DNA of 64,000 nucleotides, taken from contig NZ_CP049143.1 in NCBI RefSeq assembly GCF_011044495.1, forward strand, positions 930,001 to 994,000, read 5' to 3'. Position 1 is the stretch's first letter. The number at the start of each line of letters is the position of its first letter. The notes beneath the pieces were generated by a model. It saw nothing but the letters and a program-made list of their open reading frames with translations, ran no database searches and was not told where the DNA came from. Below are positions 25,578-34,815 of this stretch, one piece after another. Both the position numbers and the translations under genes were made by a program. The DNA comes from Roseimicrobium sp. ORNL1. Lineage in GTDB: Bacteria > Verrucomicrobiota > Verrucomicrobiia > Verrucomicrobiales > Verrucomicrobiaceae.

Positions 25578-28500
25578 TTAAAAACTTCTCAGGAGGTGGA
25601 GAGATTCGCGCAATAGTAGGGGCGCGTCAGGGGCTGTCAAACGAGGAAACTTGCCTCCAACCAACACGTAGCCACCCTTGCGTGTGAGCATCAGTTTTCC
25701 TTCTTTTATGTCGATCGCTGTGATACCTTTGGCGGCAGCCGTGAGCTTCATGGCGGCGCAGATGAGCAGGTGCTCCACGGCCTCCGGCGGACGGCCGTAC
25801 TGGTCCCTCCAGGAGGCCTCCAAACTGTCCAACTCCTTGCGCGTGAGCACTTCCCCCAGCATGCGGTACGCGGTGATGCGGCTGCGTGCGTCCTCCATGT
25901 AGGTCTGCGGGATGAAGGCCGGGATGCGCCACTCCTTCGCCGTGACCAGCTTCTGACGGTCGGCGGGGCGGTGGGCGGTGGCTGCGGTGACCCGTTTGCG
26001 GGGCGCAGCTTCCGGATCAGTCGCCTCCAGCCATTCGGCCTCGCTCATGCAAAGGAAGTCCACGTGGAGGGTGACTTCCATGGGAGGGGGAGCGCGGCGG
26101 CCCTGCAGCCTGGCGGTCGTGGCCTTGAGCATCTGGCAGTACAGGTCAAACCCGACCGCCACGATGTGGCCACTCTGTTCCGTGCCCAGGAGGTTCCCGG
26201 CGCCACGGATTTCCAGGTCGCGCATGGCAATCTTGAAGCCGCTGCCGAGCGCCGTGTACTGCTTGATGGCATTCACCCGCTTGCGCGCGTCGCCACCTGT
26301 CATCAGGTCTCGGGGCAGCATGAGGTAGGCATGGGCGCGCTCGCCCCCGCGGCCCACACGACCGCGGAGCTGGTAGAGGTCCGCGAGACCAAAACGATCC
26401 GCACGGTCGATGATGATCGTGTTCGCATTTGGAATGTCGACGCCACTCTCGATGATCGTCGTGCAGAGCAGCACATCCGCATCGCCATTGATGAAGGTCT
26501 GCATCACATCCTCCAGCAGTTCGGAGTCCATCTGGCCGTGACCGATGATGACGCGCGCCTCGGTGCAGAGTGCCTCGAGCTTGGCCTTCATCTTTTCCAT
26601 GTCCATCACGCGGTTGTGCAGGAAGAAGACCTGCCCGCCGCGCTGGATTTCCGCGTTGATGGCATCGCGGATCACACGCTCGTCATAACCGGAAACCGAC
26701 GTCTGCACCGGGATGCGGTTGGGCGGGGCGGTGTCGAGCGTGGACATGTCGCGCATGCCCATGAGACCGAGGTACAGCGTGCGCGGAATGGGAGTCGCGC
26801 TGAGTGTGAGCACATCGACGAGCTTGAAGAGCTCCTTGAACTTCTCCTTGTGCTTCACGCCGAAGCGCTGCTCTTCATCAATGATCGCCATGCCGAGATC
26901 CTTGAAGCGCACATCCTTGGAAATCACCCGGTGCGTGCCTATGACGATGTCGACAGTGCCTTCCTTCACGCCGGCGAGGATTTCCTTTTCGCGTTTCTTG
27001 GGCGTGAGACGGCTGAGCATTTCCACCGTCACGGGGTAGTCGCTCATGCGCTCGCGGAAGGTCTGCCAGTGTTGCTGGGCGAGCACGGTGGTGGGCACGA
27101 GCACGGCCACCTGCTTGCCACCCATCACTGCTTTGAACGCCGCGCGGATGGCCACCTCCGTCTTGCCAAATCCCACGTCACCGCACAGCAGGCGGTCCAT
27201 GGGTTTTTCCAGCTCCATGTCACGCTTGATCTCCGCGATGCTGCGGAGCTGATCCGGCGTTTCGCGGTAGAGGAAGGACTGCTCAAACTCCACCTGCCAT
27301 TTCGTATCCGGTGGATGTGCGAAGCCCTGGAGCGTCTGCCGTTGCGCAGCGAGTGAGAGCATGCGCGCGGCGAATTCCTCCACACTGCGCTCGGCATTAG
27401 CGCGGGTCTTTCCCCAGCGCGCGTCACCGAGTTTGTTGAGTGTGGGAGCTTTGCCACCCACACCCACGTAACGTGAGACGAGGTGCGACTGGCTCAGCGG
27501 CACGAAGACCTTGGCCTGGTCCGCATAGCGGATGACCATGACCTCCTCGCGCTTCACCCCTTCGCGCACCTCGATGCCGGCGAACTTGCCGATGCCGTAG
27601 TCCAGGTGCACGACGAGGTCGCCCTCCTTCATGTCGCGCATCTGATCGCGCGCCTGGCGCAGCACCTGGGCTTCGTCCAGTTTGGAGCCGCGCACGCGTC
27701 GCGTGTGCTGGTGGCGGCCGAAGATCTCTGCGCCGGTCAGCACGGCAAGTGAAGCGGCTGGCACGGTGAAGCCGCGATGCAGCAGCCCCAGCGTGAGCTC
27801 CATGCGTTGCGCGGCCAGCCACTGTGGTCCTACGAGCTCTTCGAAGCGTTCGCGTTCGCCTTCATTGTGGAAAAACATCACCACGCGCCACTTCTCGCGA
27901 TGCCACTCCTCCACCTGTTTGGTAAACTGGATGCGCCGCGCTTCCTGCACCACGAAGTCACCCGCGTGGAAGATGCCCAGTGGGTTTTCAAAAATGGCCG
28001 CGGAGTAGTCTTCAGTGGCGCTGTCGTCATCATCGTCCCGCGGAGCACCTGCGGTGATGGTGATGCGCCGCTTCACCTCTTGCGGCACGGCTTGCACATC
28101 GTCTTCAACGGGCTCGATGAAGATCACTGCGTCATCCTTTGAGAAGAGGGTGGAGAGTGCGGTGGTCGCGCTGGAGGCGTCCACCTGCTGCATCAGAAGC
28201 TGCGCGCGCAGGAGTCTCTGCACGGACGCTTGCGTGTGAATGTCGAAGGTGCGCAGCGATTCGATTTCGTCATCGAAGAACTCAATGCGCAGCGGTTCTT
28301 CTCCCTGCCAGGAGAACACATCCACAATGCCGCCGCGCCGTGCGAATTGACCACGCTCCGCGACGGTGGGCATGCGCTCGTAGCCGGAGGCTTCCAGTTC
28401 CTGCAGCAGTGCCTCCACCTCGATCTTCATGCCGAGCTCCAGGCTCTTCTTGAAGGAATCCAGATCCTTCGGGGAGGGCACCTGCTCGTCGAGGCTGTCC

Positions 28501-28922
28501 GTGCACAGCACGAGCACGCGAGCTGCAGGTTCGTCTTCACTGGGGCTGCCTGAAAAGCGGGTGATGACGGAGATGCGTTCTGCCTGTGTGTCCGGATCGC
28601 TGAGCCCGTTGGGGCCGTCGCCCTGCGGAGCGCGCGGGTAGAACATCGCCGGCATTCCCCATGCCTGGAGGTCCGCGTGGGTCTGCTCCTGCGTGCGTGC
28701 TTCACGACACAGCACCCACGTGCGGCACGGTTGCGTGGCCTTGAGCGTCACGGCCGTGGCAAAACCGAAGGCCTCCCGGCACACGTGGCCCAGTGTCACG
28801 GTGCCTTCGCGCCGGTACCGCTTCCACAAGGCCGCGAAGGCCTTCGAGCCAAAGGCCGCGTCCACCAGCCCGGGTGCCAGGTGTGCGGTCTCTGTGGTTG
28901 GCTCTGCGTGGGATTCCGACAT
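25578..28922 (-). CDS. mfd: Transcription-repair coupling factor Mfd
   Basis: About 1114 residues, normal for Mfd. In order: UvrB-homology N-terminal module (RRGGIVDVFSWQGEEPLRIEF), RNA-polymerase-interacting CarD-like domain (MKEGDLVVHLDYGIGKFAGI), RecG-like ATPase with Walker A LLCGDVGFGKTEVAIRAAF and DEEQRF in motif II, motif III LTLSATPIPRTLYLGL, motif VI QLRGRVGRGGERAHAYL, and the C-terminal TRCF domain. It removes stalled RNA polymerase and recruits UvrA. The ATG at 28922 opens MSESHAEP; a start at 28940 is possible. Co-transcribed with the SurA-like gene. Confidence 0.97.
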   Translation of the reverse strand: MSESHAEPTTETAHLAPGLVDAAFGSKAFAALWKRYRREGTVTLGHVCREAFGFATAVTLKATQPCRTWVLCREARTQEQTHADLQAWGMPAMFYPRAPQGDGPNGLSDPDTQAERISVITRFSGSPSEDEPAARVLVLCTDSLDEQVPSPKDLDSFKKSLELGMKIEVEALLQELEASGYERMPTVAERGQFARRGGIVDVFSWQGEEPLRIEFFDDEIESLRTFDIHTQASVQRLLRAQLLMQQVDASSATTALSTLFSKDDAVIFIEPVEDDVQAVPQEVKRRITITAGAPRDDDDDSATEDYSAAIFENPLGIFHAGDFVVQEARRIQFTKQVEEWHREKWRVVMFFHNEGERERFEELVGPQWLAAQRMELTLGLLHRGFTVPAASLAVLTGAEIFGRHQHTRRVRGSKLDEAQVLRQARDQMRDMKEGDLVVHLDYGIGKFAGIEVREGVKREEVMVIRYADQAKVFVPLSQSHLVSRYVGVGGKAPTLNKLGDARWGKTRANAERSVEEFAARMLSLAAQRQTLQGFAHPPDTKWQVEFEQSFLYRETPDQLRSIAEIKRDMELEKPMDRLLCGDVGFGKTEVAIRAAFKAVMGGKQVAVLVPTTVLAQQHWQTFRERMSDYPVTVEMLSRLTPKKREKEILAGVKEGTVDIVIGTHRVISKDVRFKDLGMAIIDEEQRFGVKHKEKFKELFKLVDVLTLSATPIPRTLYLGLMGMRDMSTLDTAPPNRIPVQTSVSGYDERVIRDAINAEIQRGGQVFFLHNRVMDMEKMKAKLEALCTEARVIIGHGQMDSELLEDVMQTFINGDADVLLCTTIIESGVDIPNANTIIIDRADRFGLADLYQLRGRVGRGGERAHAYLMLPRDLMTGGDARKRVNAIKQYTALGSGFKIAMRDLEIRGAGNLLGTEQSGHIVAVGFDLYCQMLKATTARLQGRRAPPPMEVTLHVDFLCMSEAEWLEATDPEAAPRKRVTAATAHRPADRQKLVTAKEWRIPAFIPQTYMEDARSRITAYRMLGEVLTRKELDSLEASWRDQYGRPPEAVEHLLICAAMKLTAAAKGITAIDIKEGKLMLTRKGGYVLVGGKFPRLTAPDAPLLLRESLHLLRSF

Positions 28923-29125
28923 GTGTAGACGGCAAACCACCCCAACCGCCGGAAAAGGCGGGCGTGGTGATGCATACTGAATTCGCTGCTGCGCCTCACC
29001 CTGTGCTCCGATTGGCGTTGGGACAAGCGCTTTGTCGGGGGCAGAAGGCAGTCCACTGGATACGATTCCAACCTCAAGGTCGGTGCTCCAGGTTTAGCAC
29101 GTGAAACAACGGCGCAGTCCCTCGC

Positions 29126-29243
29126 AGGGAGCGGCACTAGCCTAGTGCCGTCATGCACGTGGCAGCCGACAAAATGCAATAGCAAGGAAGAGGCTCCGCA
29201 CCCTCATCGCTTACCACCGGCACTAGGGCTAGTGCCGCTCCTT
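29126..29243. repeat. Double-hairpin intergenic element C
   Basis: AGGGAGCGG leads into a perfect 9-1-9 hairpin (CGGCACTAG-C-CTAGTGCCG, 29132-29150). About 67 bases later comes a 9-2-9 hairpin with the same arms (29218-29237), running into CCGCTCCTT. The outer arms can also pair with each other over about 15 bp. It sits in the 377-bp gene-free gap 28923-29299, where no other gene is seen. Confidence 0.75.
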
Positions 29244-29299
29244 GGGCTACAAGTGCCTCCCTGTCGAAAGGCAGTTGTTCATTGTAAGGCATTTCACCC

Positions 29300-30028
29300 T
29301 CACCGTTGCCTGAGCGCCGCAAGCAGGTGCTGCATCTCCAGATCCACATCCGCACCCACCGCGAGAGTCTGGGCAATTTCGCGCCGGAGTTGCTCGCGGA
29401 AGCGTTGCCGCAGTCGATGCACGGCTACCCGAAGCGCGCCGTCTTGCAGGCCGAGCTTTGCCGCTGCTGCAGCTTCTTCATCACTGATGCTGGAAGTTAC
29501 CAGCCACGGCTTCAGCGCCTGAAAGTGTTGCTCTTTTCCATCTTCCTCGAACACCTCCTCCAGCGACTCCAGCGCCCGCTCCAGCACATGCAGCGCCCAC
29601 TGACGATCAAACTCCACATCCGGTGGTGGTGTTGATGCGTCTTCGATCCCTACCGGTTCCACTGCCTCACCACCTTCTTTAACCGACGCATCCAGTGCGA
29701 CATGTTCCACGCCACCACCGCGTTTCAAGCGTGCACCACGGTCGCGCATGTCACACAAGAAGTGCTTCACTGCCCCGAGCAGGAAGGAGCGAAATTTCCC
29801 ATGTTCCGGGGCTGCTCCACCAATCTGCGGACGGGCAAGCAACCGTGCAAAGAACTCCTGCGTAAGGTCGCGTGCATCCTCCGCATGGCCGCACCATCCG
29901 CACACAAAACGGTGTACTGGGGTGTAGTACGCCTCACACAGCTCGCTCAAGGCCACCGACGCATCCGCGGAGTGACCCTGGGCGCGTTGCACCAGGGTCC
30001 AGCGGGTTTCGATGAAGGAGTGGGCCAT
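29300..30028 (-). CDS. ECF sigma factor of the TRWTL type, kinase-associated
   Basis: About 242 residues. The N-terminus has FIETRWTLVQRAQG, region 2 has LCEAYYTPVHRFVCGW and EDARDLTQEFFARLLAR, then FRSFLLGAVKHFLCDMRDR. Region 4 is degenerate but recognisable (ISDEEAAAAAKLGLQDGALRVAVHRLRQRFREQL). The same TRWTL opening is found in the sigma factor at 41022. It is third in a minus-strand run after a Ser/Thr kinase and a secreted sensor-like protein, so phosphorylation-controlled sigma activity is a reasonable inference. ATG 30040 is an alternative start. Confidence 0.88.
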   Translation of the reverse strand: MAHSFIETRWTLVQRAQGHSADASVALSELCEAYYTPVHRFVCGWCGHAEDARDLTQEFFARLLARPQIGGAAPEHGKFRSFLLGAVKHFLCDMRDRGARLKRGGGVEHVALDASVKEGGEAVEPVGIEDASTPPPDVEFDRQWALHVLERALESLEEVFEEDGKEQHFQALKPWLVTSSISDEEAAAAAKLGLQDGALRVAVHRLRQRFREQLRREIAQTLAVGADVDLEMQHLLAALRQR

Positions 30029-30061
30029 CATGGAAAGCATGACAGAAGGCGCCGCTGGGGA

Positions 30062-30604
30062 TCAATGGTCCAGGGTGTAGGCTGCTGAAAGCCCTTTCGC
30101 CTTTTGAAAGGTGATTTGATCCACCCACACCGTGCCAGAACCTTCGATAACCACGTTCACCAGTGCCCGGTTCACCGTGAAGTCATCATTCACCATCATG
30201 GGCAGGCGGATTTCATACCATTCCGCACTGCCTTGCATCGCCTGATTCAGGCCCTTGGAGAAGGCGCGTTTGCCTTCTGCGACTTCGCACCACATTTCCA
30301 GGAAGGCGCGCTGGGAAACGCCTTCGCATTTGACCTTGAGGATGCACCAGAGAGTCTCACCCTTTTCCACCCGAAGGTTCTTCTGATCGGCGATGGTGAT
30401 CACGGCATTCTGGGCCGCTGCAACCTTGAGAGAACCGTTGCCATCTGCCGTGACGGATTTGTCCACGGTGACGAGGGTCTTCACTTGGCTGAGATCGTTG
30501 CAGGGGAAAGAGCCGAGTTCGACTGCCGAAATGCTGGTGGAAGTCAGCACGAGCACGCTGACGAGGTGGCGCAACAGGCTATGGGGGATGGCTGAGGTGA
30601 TCAT
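30062..30604 (-). CDS. Secreted protein paralogous to the extracytoplasmic domain of the adjacent kinase
   Basis: A 180-residue protein with a Sec signal (LLRHLVSVLVLTSTSISAVE). The mature part aligns by eye along its length with residues about 378-515 of the kinase encoded just upstream: VDKSVTADGNGSLKVAA versus VDHTVTPNGAFKIEA, ITIADQKNLRVEKGETLWC versus LTVAEQKDIIVPPGGKLWC, WYEIRLPMMVND versus WREVVVPVSISR, and ALVNVVIEGSGTVWVDQI versus VLVNVSLDGPGTVWIKDI. The beta-rich pattern suggests a jelly-roll ligand-binding fold. It is probably in the same transcript as the kinase (34 bp away) and the sigma factor. Ligand unknown. Confidence 0.78.
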   Translation of the reverse strand: MITSAIPHSLLRHLVSVLVLTSTSISAVELGSFPCNDLSQVKTLVTVDKSVTADGNGSLKVAAAQNAVITIADQKNLRVEKGETLWCILKVKCEGVSQRAFLEMWCEVAEGKRAFSKGLNQAMQGSAEWYEIRLPMMVNDDFTVNRALVNVVIEGSGTVWVDQITFQKAKGLSAAYTLDH

Positions 30605-30638
30605 GGCTGGAAATAGGAAGGTTGGTTCGGAAGCAGCA

Positions 30639-32195
30639 TCACGGAGTGGGTTCGTGCGAGAGTCGAATGTCCTTGATCCAGACAGTGCCGGGTCCGTCCA
30701 GGCTGACGTTCACCAGCACCTTTCTGAGGGTTTCGTTCCGGCTGATGCTTACGGGGACGACGACTTCACGCCATTCCCATGAACCGTACATTTTTCCGGG
30801 GGTGCTTCGGGAAAAATATCGATCGCCCAGCGTGCTCTCCTTGTATACTTCCAGGAACGTCAGTGTTGAGCTTGGGGTGCCTTCGGACTTCATCATGGCA
30901 CGGCACCAGAGCTTGCCTCCCGGGGGAACGATGATGTCCTTTTGTTCAGCCACAGTGAGGATTGTGCCGTGCGGGGCTTCGATTTTGAAGGCGCCGTTCG
31001 GTGTGACCGTATGGTCCACAGAGACTTTGGTCGCGACCTGATTGAGCGTGTCGCACATCTGGGTGGCGACGGGTTGATACGCGACCGGTGGGTGAGAGTG
31101 AGCCCTGAAGTAGAGGACCATGGGGATCGCCAGCCCTGCGAGAAGGCAAAAGAAGACGCTCACAAGGATCCATGCCAGCACATTGCAGCCGCTATTTCGT
31201 GGCAGCAGGGTTGGTGCCACGTCCGTGCTGGGAGACGCAGGTGCCGTGTAGACATGCTCCAGTCCCGTCTTCACCTCGCCAGCGGATTGGTAGCGCTTTT
31301 CGCGATGCTTTTCCAAGGTGCGAAACACCACGCCATCCAGCCGAGGGTCCACGCCACTGGTCTCACTCGGAGCGGGGAATCTCCCCAGAGGAAGGCCGCC
31401 CGTGAGCATCTCATAAAACACCACGCCGAGACTGTAGATATCCGCACGATGATCGACGTCCTGCGGATGCTCAATTTGCTCCGGCGCCATGTACGCGGCG
31501 GTGCCCATGTGCATGCCCGTTTGTGTGAGCATCGCCGACGGTGGCGGGTCCTCCTTGCCATGCACAAATTTCGCCAGTCCGAAGTCCGCGATCTTCACCC
31601 GGCCCTCGCCGTCCATGAGGATGTTTTCCGGCTTCAGGTCGCGATGCAGCACGCCGCGCTCGTGGGCATACTGGAGCGCTTCGCAGAGCTTTGGTACAAT
31701 GGCGAGCGCCTCGCGTGCCGTGAGGGTGCCGGCCTGCATCGCCTGGCGGAGATTCACGCCGTCCACAAGCTCCATCAGGAGATAGGGTAGGGGAGGGCGG
31801 TCGTCCACGGAAGACGCCTCGCCGAAATCAAACACCTGCACGATGTGCGGATGATTCAACCGCGCCAGCGCCCGCGCTTCGCGATGAAACCGCTCCACCC
31901 ATCCAGCATCCGAGGCCAGTTCAGGAGGCAGGATCTTCAGCGCGGCGATGCGATCCAGATGGGGCTGGCGCACCTTGTACACCCGGCCCATACCGCCAGC
32001 GCCGAGTGGTTCGAGTATTTCGAGCTGTGGAAACGCCTTTGCCAGCATCTCCGGCTCCGGTGCCGGCATGGCAGAGGCGGGGAGGGGCTCCGTCTCCATC
32101 GCCGCCGCCATCAGACACGCCGGGCACAGGCCGCGTGGCGCGTCCGGAGGCAGCGGCTGGCTGCATTTTGGGCAGAGATTTGAGTCGGTGCTCAT
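30639..32195 (-). CDS. Transmembrane Ser/Thr protein kinase with extracytoplasmic sensor domain
   Basis: A 518-residue protein. An N-terminal zinc-ribbon-like pair CPKC (8-11) and CPAC (24-27) precedes the PknB-type kinase domain (about 57-315): GAGGMGRVY loop, Lys87 in AALKIL, HRDLKPEN at 184-191 (Asp186), DFG at 204-206, MAPEQ. A single transmembrane helix lies at about 339-363. The remaining 150 residues form an outside domain that also occurs as a free secreted protein in the next gene. It is predicted to sense an envelope or external ligand and signal inward, perhaps to the sigma factor two genes downstream. Confidence 0.92.
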   Translation of the reverse strand: MSTDSNLCPKCSQPLPPDAPRGLCPACLMAAAMETEPLPASAMPAPEPEMLAKAFPQLEILEPLGAGGMGRVYKVRQPHLDRIAALKILPPELASDAGWVERFHREARALARLNHPHIVQVFDFGEASSVDDRPPLPYLLMELVDGVNLRQAMQAGTLTAREALAIVPKLCEALQYAHERGVLHRDLKPENILMDGEGRVKIADFGLAKFVHGKEDPPPSAMLTQTGMHMGTAAYMAPEQIEHPQDVDHRADIYSLGVVFYEMLTGGLPLGRFPAPSETSGVDPRLDGVVFRTLEKHREKRYQSAGEVKTGLEHVYTAPASPSTDVAPTLLPRNSGCNVLAWILVSVFFCLLAGLAIPMVLYFRAHSHPPVAYQPVATQMCDTLNQVATKVSVDHTVTPNGAFKIEAPHGTILTVAEQKDIIVPPGGKLWCRAMMKSEGTPSSTLTFLEVYKESTLGDRYFSRSTPGKMYGSWEWREVVVPVSISRNETLRKVLVNVSLDGPGTVWIKDIRLSHEPTP

Positions 32196-32293
32196 GGTTC
32201 TGCCCTGTACTGAGGCGTGCTCAGCGGGATGTTACATAAAAAATTTCATGCACGCCAGCCTGTGGAAACCGCGGCTACCCGCCTGCCCCCATT

Positions 32294-32836
32294 TCAGTAC
32301 TTGATCGTCTTTCCACGCGAGCACACTTCCGTGTAGAAGGCATTTCCCTGACCAAGTGGCAGGCCCAGTTCGCTGCAGAGGGTGTACAGCGCCGGCGTGT
32401 CCACGTATTCCGGCAGACCGTCCGGCGTTTCCTTGAACTTGTTGCAGCCAAAGCACATCTCAAACACGCCCACGACGCGACCGGAGGCATCATAGAAGGC
32501 AAAGGCGTGGTGCGGCTTGTAACAGGGGGTGCGGTCCTGCTTGCCATGAGAAATGGTGATCGCCTTCATCAGCTGAGCCACCTGCGGCTCGGTGAGCTTC
32601 ACGCCCTTGGGATCCAGCACGCCCTTGTGCATGCGACCGTTGATGAAGAAGGAACTGGCCTCGTCCGCCGTGAAGTCATAGCAGTAGCCGCGCACTTCCG
32701 TGAAGGGAGCGTGCGGCCAGCCCTTCACTTGGGTCCCTACCGCCGGCTTCGGGGGAGCGTTGACGCCGAAATAGACACAGGAGGGCAGGGTGAAAGCCAG
32801 CAGAGCGAGAAGGCAGAGGCGTGAGACCATGGGCAT
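32294..32836 (-). CDS. Lipoprotein of unknown function
   Basis: About 180 residues with a lipoprotein signal (LCLLALLAFTLPSCVYFG; lipobox LPSC). The mature part has paired cysteines in RGYCYDFTADEAS, GVFEMCFGCNKFK and LCSELGLPLG, and a GKQDRTPCYKPHHAFAFYD strand. The ATG at 32836 is chosen because the signal peptide starts there. No family recognised. Divergent from the GcvH-like gene (160 bp apart) and outside the kinase operon. Confidence 0.75.
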   Translation of the reverse strand: MPMVSRLCLLALLAFTLPSCVYFGVNAPPKPAVGTQVKGWPHAPFTEVRGYCYDFTADEASSFFINGRMHKGVLDPKGVKLTEPQVAQLMKAITISHGKQDRTPCYKPHHAFAFYDASGRVVGVFEMCFGCNKFKETPDGLPEYVDTPALYTLCSELGLPLGQGNAFYTEVCSRGKTIKY

Positions 32837-32996
32837 GTTGTGAACGGTCCAAGCGCGATGGTCAAGAATGACAAGTGACGAATGATGTATCGGGAGGCGC
32901 CGGCCATGTCCACTGTTCGCCATTCCTCATCCGGGCTTTGTCATTTGCCCATTGACCCCTCGGCCTTTGCCTGTTGAATCCCGATTCCCGCCTCCC

Positions 32997-33485
32997 ATGC
33001 CCCTCACCTTCGTCCGCTTCAAACACGCCCGCTTCACGGCACGTTTCCCCGAAAACTATCGCTACTCCCGCAGCCACTACTGGATGGCGCCGGTGGAGGG
33101 GGAGGAGGGCCTGTGGCGCGTGGGTTTCACGAAGTTCGCCACCCGCATGCTGGGCGAACTGGTCGAGGCGAACTTCAAAGTGCAAGTGAGCGACCCCATC
33201 TTCCCCGGGGACTCCATCGGCAGCGTCGAGGGGTTCAAAGCCGCCAGCGACGTCCTCTGTGTCATGGAAGGCTCCTTTGCCGGAATGAATGACGCGCTGA
33301 ACGTCGACGCCTGCATTGTGAAGAGCGACCCCTACGAAGTCGGCTGGCTCTACGCCGCGAAGGGCCAACCGGAGGAAGACTCCCTGGATGTGCACGGCTA
33401 CGTGGCCCTCCTGCAGGAAACCATCCAGCGCATGGCAGATGCCGGGTACGGGCACGATGAGGACGGGGCAAAGGAAGACGAGTGA
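32997..33485 (+). CDS. GcvH-like lipoyl carrier protein
   Basis: A 162-residue divergent relative of glycine-cleavage H protein: SRSHYWMAPVEGEEGLWRVG, LGELVEANFKVQVSDPIFPG, then GSVEGFKAASDVLCVMEGSF with candidate lipoyl-lysine Lys81 (Glu at -3, as lipoate ligase substrates have), and DPYEVGWLYAAKG near the end as in true GcvH. No gcvT or gcvP lies nearby; instead a radical SAM gene starts 88 bp downstream on the same strand. It is expected to carry a lipoyl arm for a partner enzyme other than the glycine system (inference). ATG 32997 opens the domain. Confidence 0.85.
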   Translation: MPLTFVRFKHARFTARFPENYRYSRSHYWMAPVEGEEGLWRVGFTKFATRMLGELVEANFKVQVSDPIFPGDSIGSVEGFKAASDVLCVMEGSFAGMNDALNVDACIVKSDPYEVGWLYAAKGQPEEDSLDVHGYVALLQETIQRMADAGYGHDEDGAKEDE

Positions 33486-33573
33486 CGAAAGCCGATACAC
33501 TCTGCACCTGCCAGTCGTAGGCATACAGAATGCACGCCCGGACTTGCCATCCGTGCGATGGTACCCCGCTCGC

Positions 33574-34779
33574 ATGATTTTCTCCCTCTCCAACCGCATC
33601 CTCAGCACCGTGGACCCCAAGTGCCTCGCCAAGATGGCGTGGAACTTTGGCTTCAAGGGCGCGCGCTCCGTGATGCTGTTCAAGAAGCGGATGAAGCAGG
33701 GCATCCACTTCCCGCCCTTCCTCTACCTCAGCATCCTGAACTCGTGCAATCTGCGCTGCCAGGGCTGTTGGGTGGACGTGGAGGCTCCACGTAACGCCAT
33801 CGACCTCGATACGCTGAACCGCACGGTCAATGACGCCCGCGAGCACGGGAACAGCTTCTTTGGCATTCTCGGTGGCGAGCCCTTCATGCATCCCGAACTG
33901 CTCGACTTCCTCGCGCAGCATCCCGATTGCTACTTCCAGGTCTTCACGAACGGCCAGCTCATCACCGAGAAGGCTGCGCGCGCCATGCGGCAGATCGGCA
34001 ATGCCACACCCCTCATCAGCATCGAAGGCAGCAAGACGGTGAGCGACGAACGCCGCGGCAACAAGGATGTGCTCAATCGCACCCTGCGTGGCCTGCAACA
34101 CTGCCTGGAGCAGAAGCTCCTCACCGGCGTGGCCACCAGCCTCTGCCAGACGAATCTTGATGACCTGCTCAGCGAAGCCTGGCTGGACAAGCTCATCGAC
34201 ATGGGTGTGCACTACACGTGGTATCACACCTACCGTCCCGTGGGACCGAAGATCAATGAACAGCTCGCGCTGAATCCCAAGCAGATCCAGCGGGCACGCC
34301 GCTTCATTGTGAACATGCGTGCGCGCAAGCCCATCGCCATCGTAGATGCCTACTACGACCACGCTGGCCAAGCCTTGTGCCCCATGGCCACGGGCATCAG
34401 CCATCACGTGAGCCCGAAGGGCAGCATCGAGCCCTGTCCCATCATCCAGTTCGCTACTGAAGACATCACGGACAAGCGTGGTCTTTTCGAGACCTTCACG
34501 AACAGCGCCTTCCTTGCCGACTTCCGCAAGACTTCCGCAGAACACACCCGCGGCTGCGTGGTCCTGGAGCGTCCGGACGTGGTGAAGCAACTCGTGCTCA
34601 AGCACGGCGCCAAAGACACCACGGTTCGCCAGACTGCCATCGCCGAACTGGAGCGGATGACCCCGCGCCCGAGCCAGTGGGTGAAGGAGGAGAACATCCC
34701 CGAGAAACACTGGATGTATTGGGTCGCGAAGCGGTTCTTCTACACGGACTTCGGGGTGTACAAGGATTTGAAGGCGTGA
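33574..34779 (+). CDS. Radical SAM protein with SPASM-like C-terminal cysteines
   Basis: A 401-residue protein. The radical SAM cluster motif is NSCNLRCQGCW (Cys58, Cys62, Cys65), followed by FFGILGGEPFMHPELL (GGE motif) and PLISIEGSKTVSDERRGNKD. The C-terminal third has ALCPMATGISHHVSPKG, IEPCPIIQFATEDIT and EHTRGCVVLE, cysteines that may bind a second cluster. Substrate unknown. Its gene is co-directional with the GcvH-like, CRCxYA and ferredoxin genes. The ATG at 33574 follows a weak ribosome site; the longer frame from 33388 overlaps the GcvH-like gene. A 732-aa antisense frame here is a shadow. Confidence 0.9.
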   Translation: MIFSLSNRILSTVDPKCLAKMAWNFGFKGARSVMLFKKRMKQGIHFPPFLYLSILNSCNLRCQGCWVDVEAPRNAIDLDTLNRTVNDAREHGNSFFGILGGEPFMHPELLDFLAQHPDCYFQVFTNGQLITEKAARAMRQIGNATPLISIEGSKTVSDERRGNKDVLNRTLRGLQHCLEQKLLTGVATSLCQTNLDDLLSEAWLDKLIDMGVHYTWYHTYRPVGPKINEQLALNPKQIQRARRFIVNMRARKPIAIVDAYYDHAGQALCPMATGISHHVSPKGSIEPCPIIQFATEDITDKRGLFETFTNSAFLADFRKTSAEHTRGCVVLERPDVVKQLVLKHGAKDTTVRQTAIAELERMTPRPSQWVKEENIPEKHWMYWVAKRFFYTDFGVYKDLKA

Positions 34780-34815
34780 CAGTGGATGGGTGAATGGGTA
34801 GGCTTGGCGACAGCC

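Noticed and set aside
25770-27356. 528-aa plus-strand open frame
   Set aside because: Antisense to the helicase domain of Mfd.
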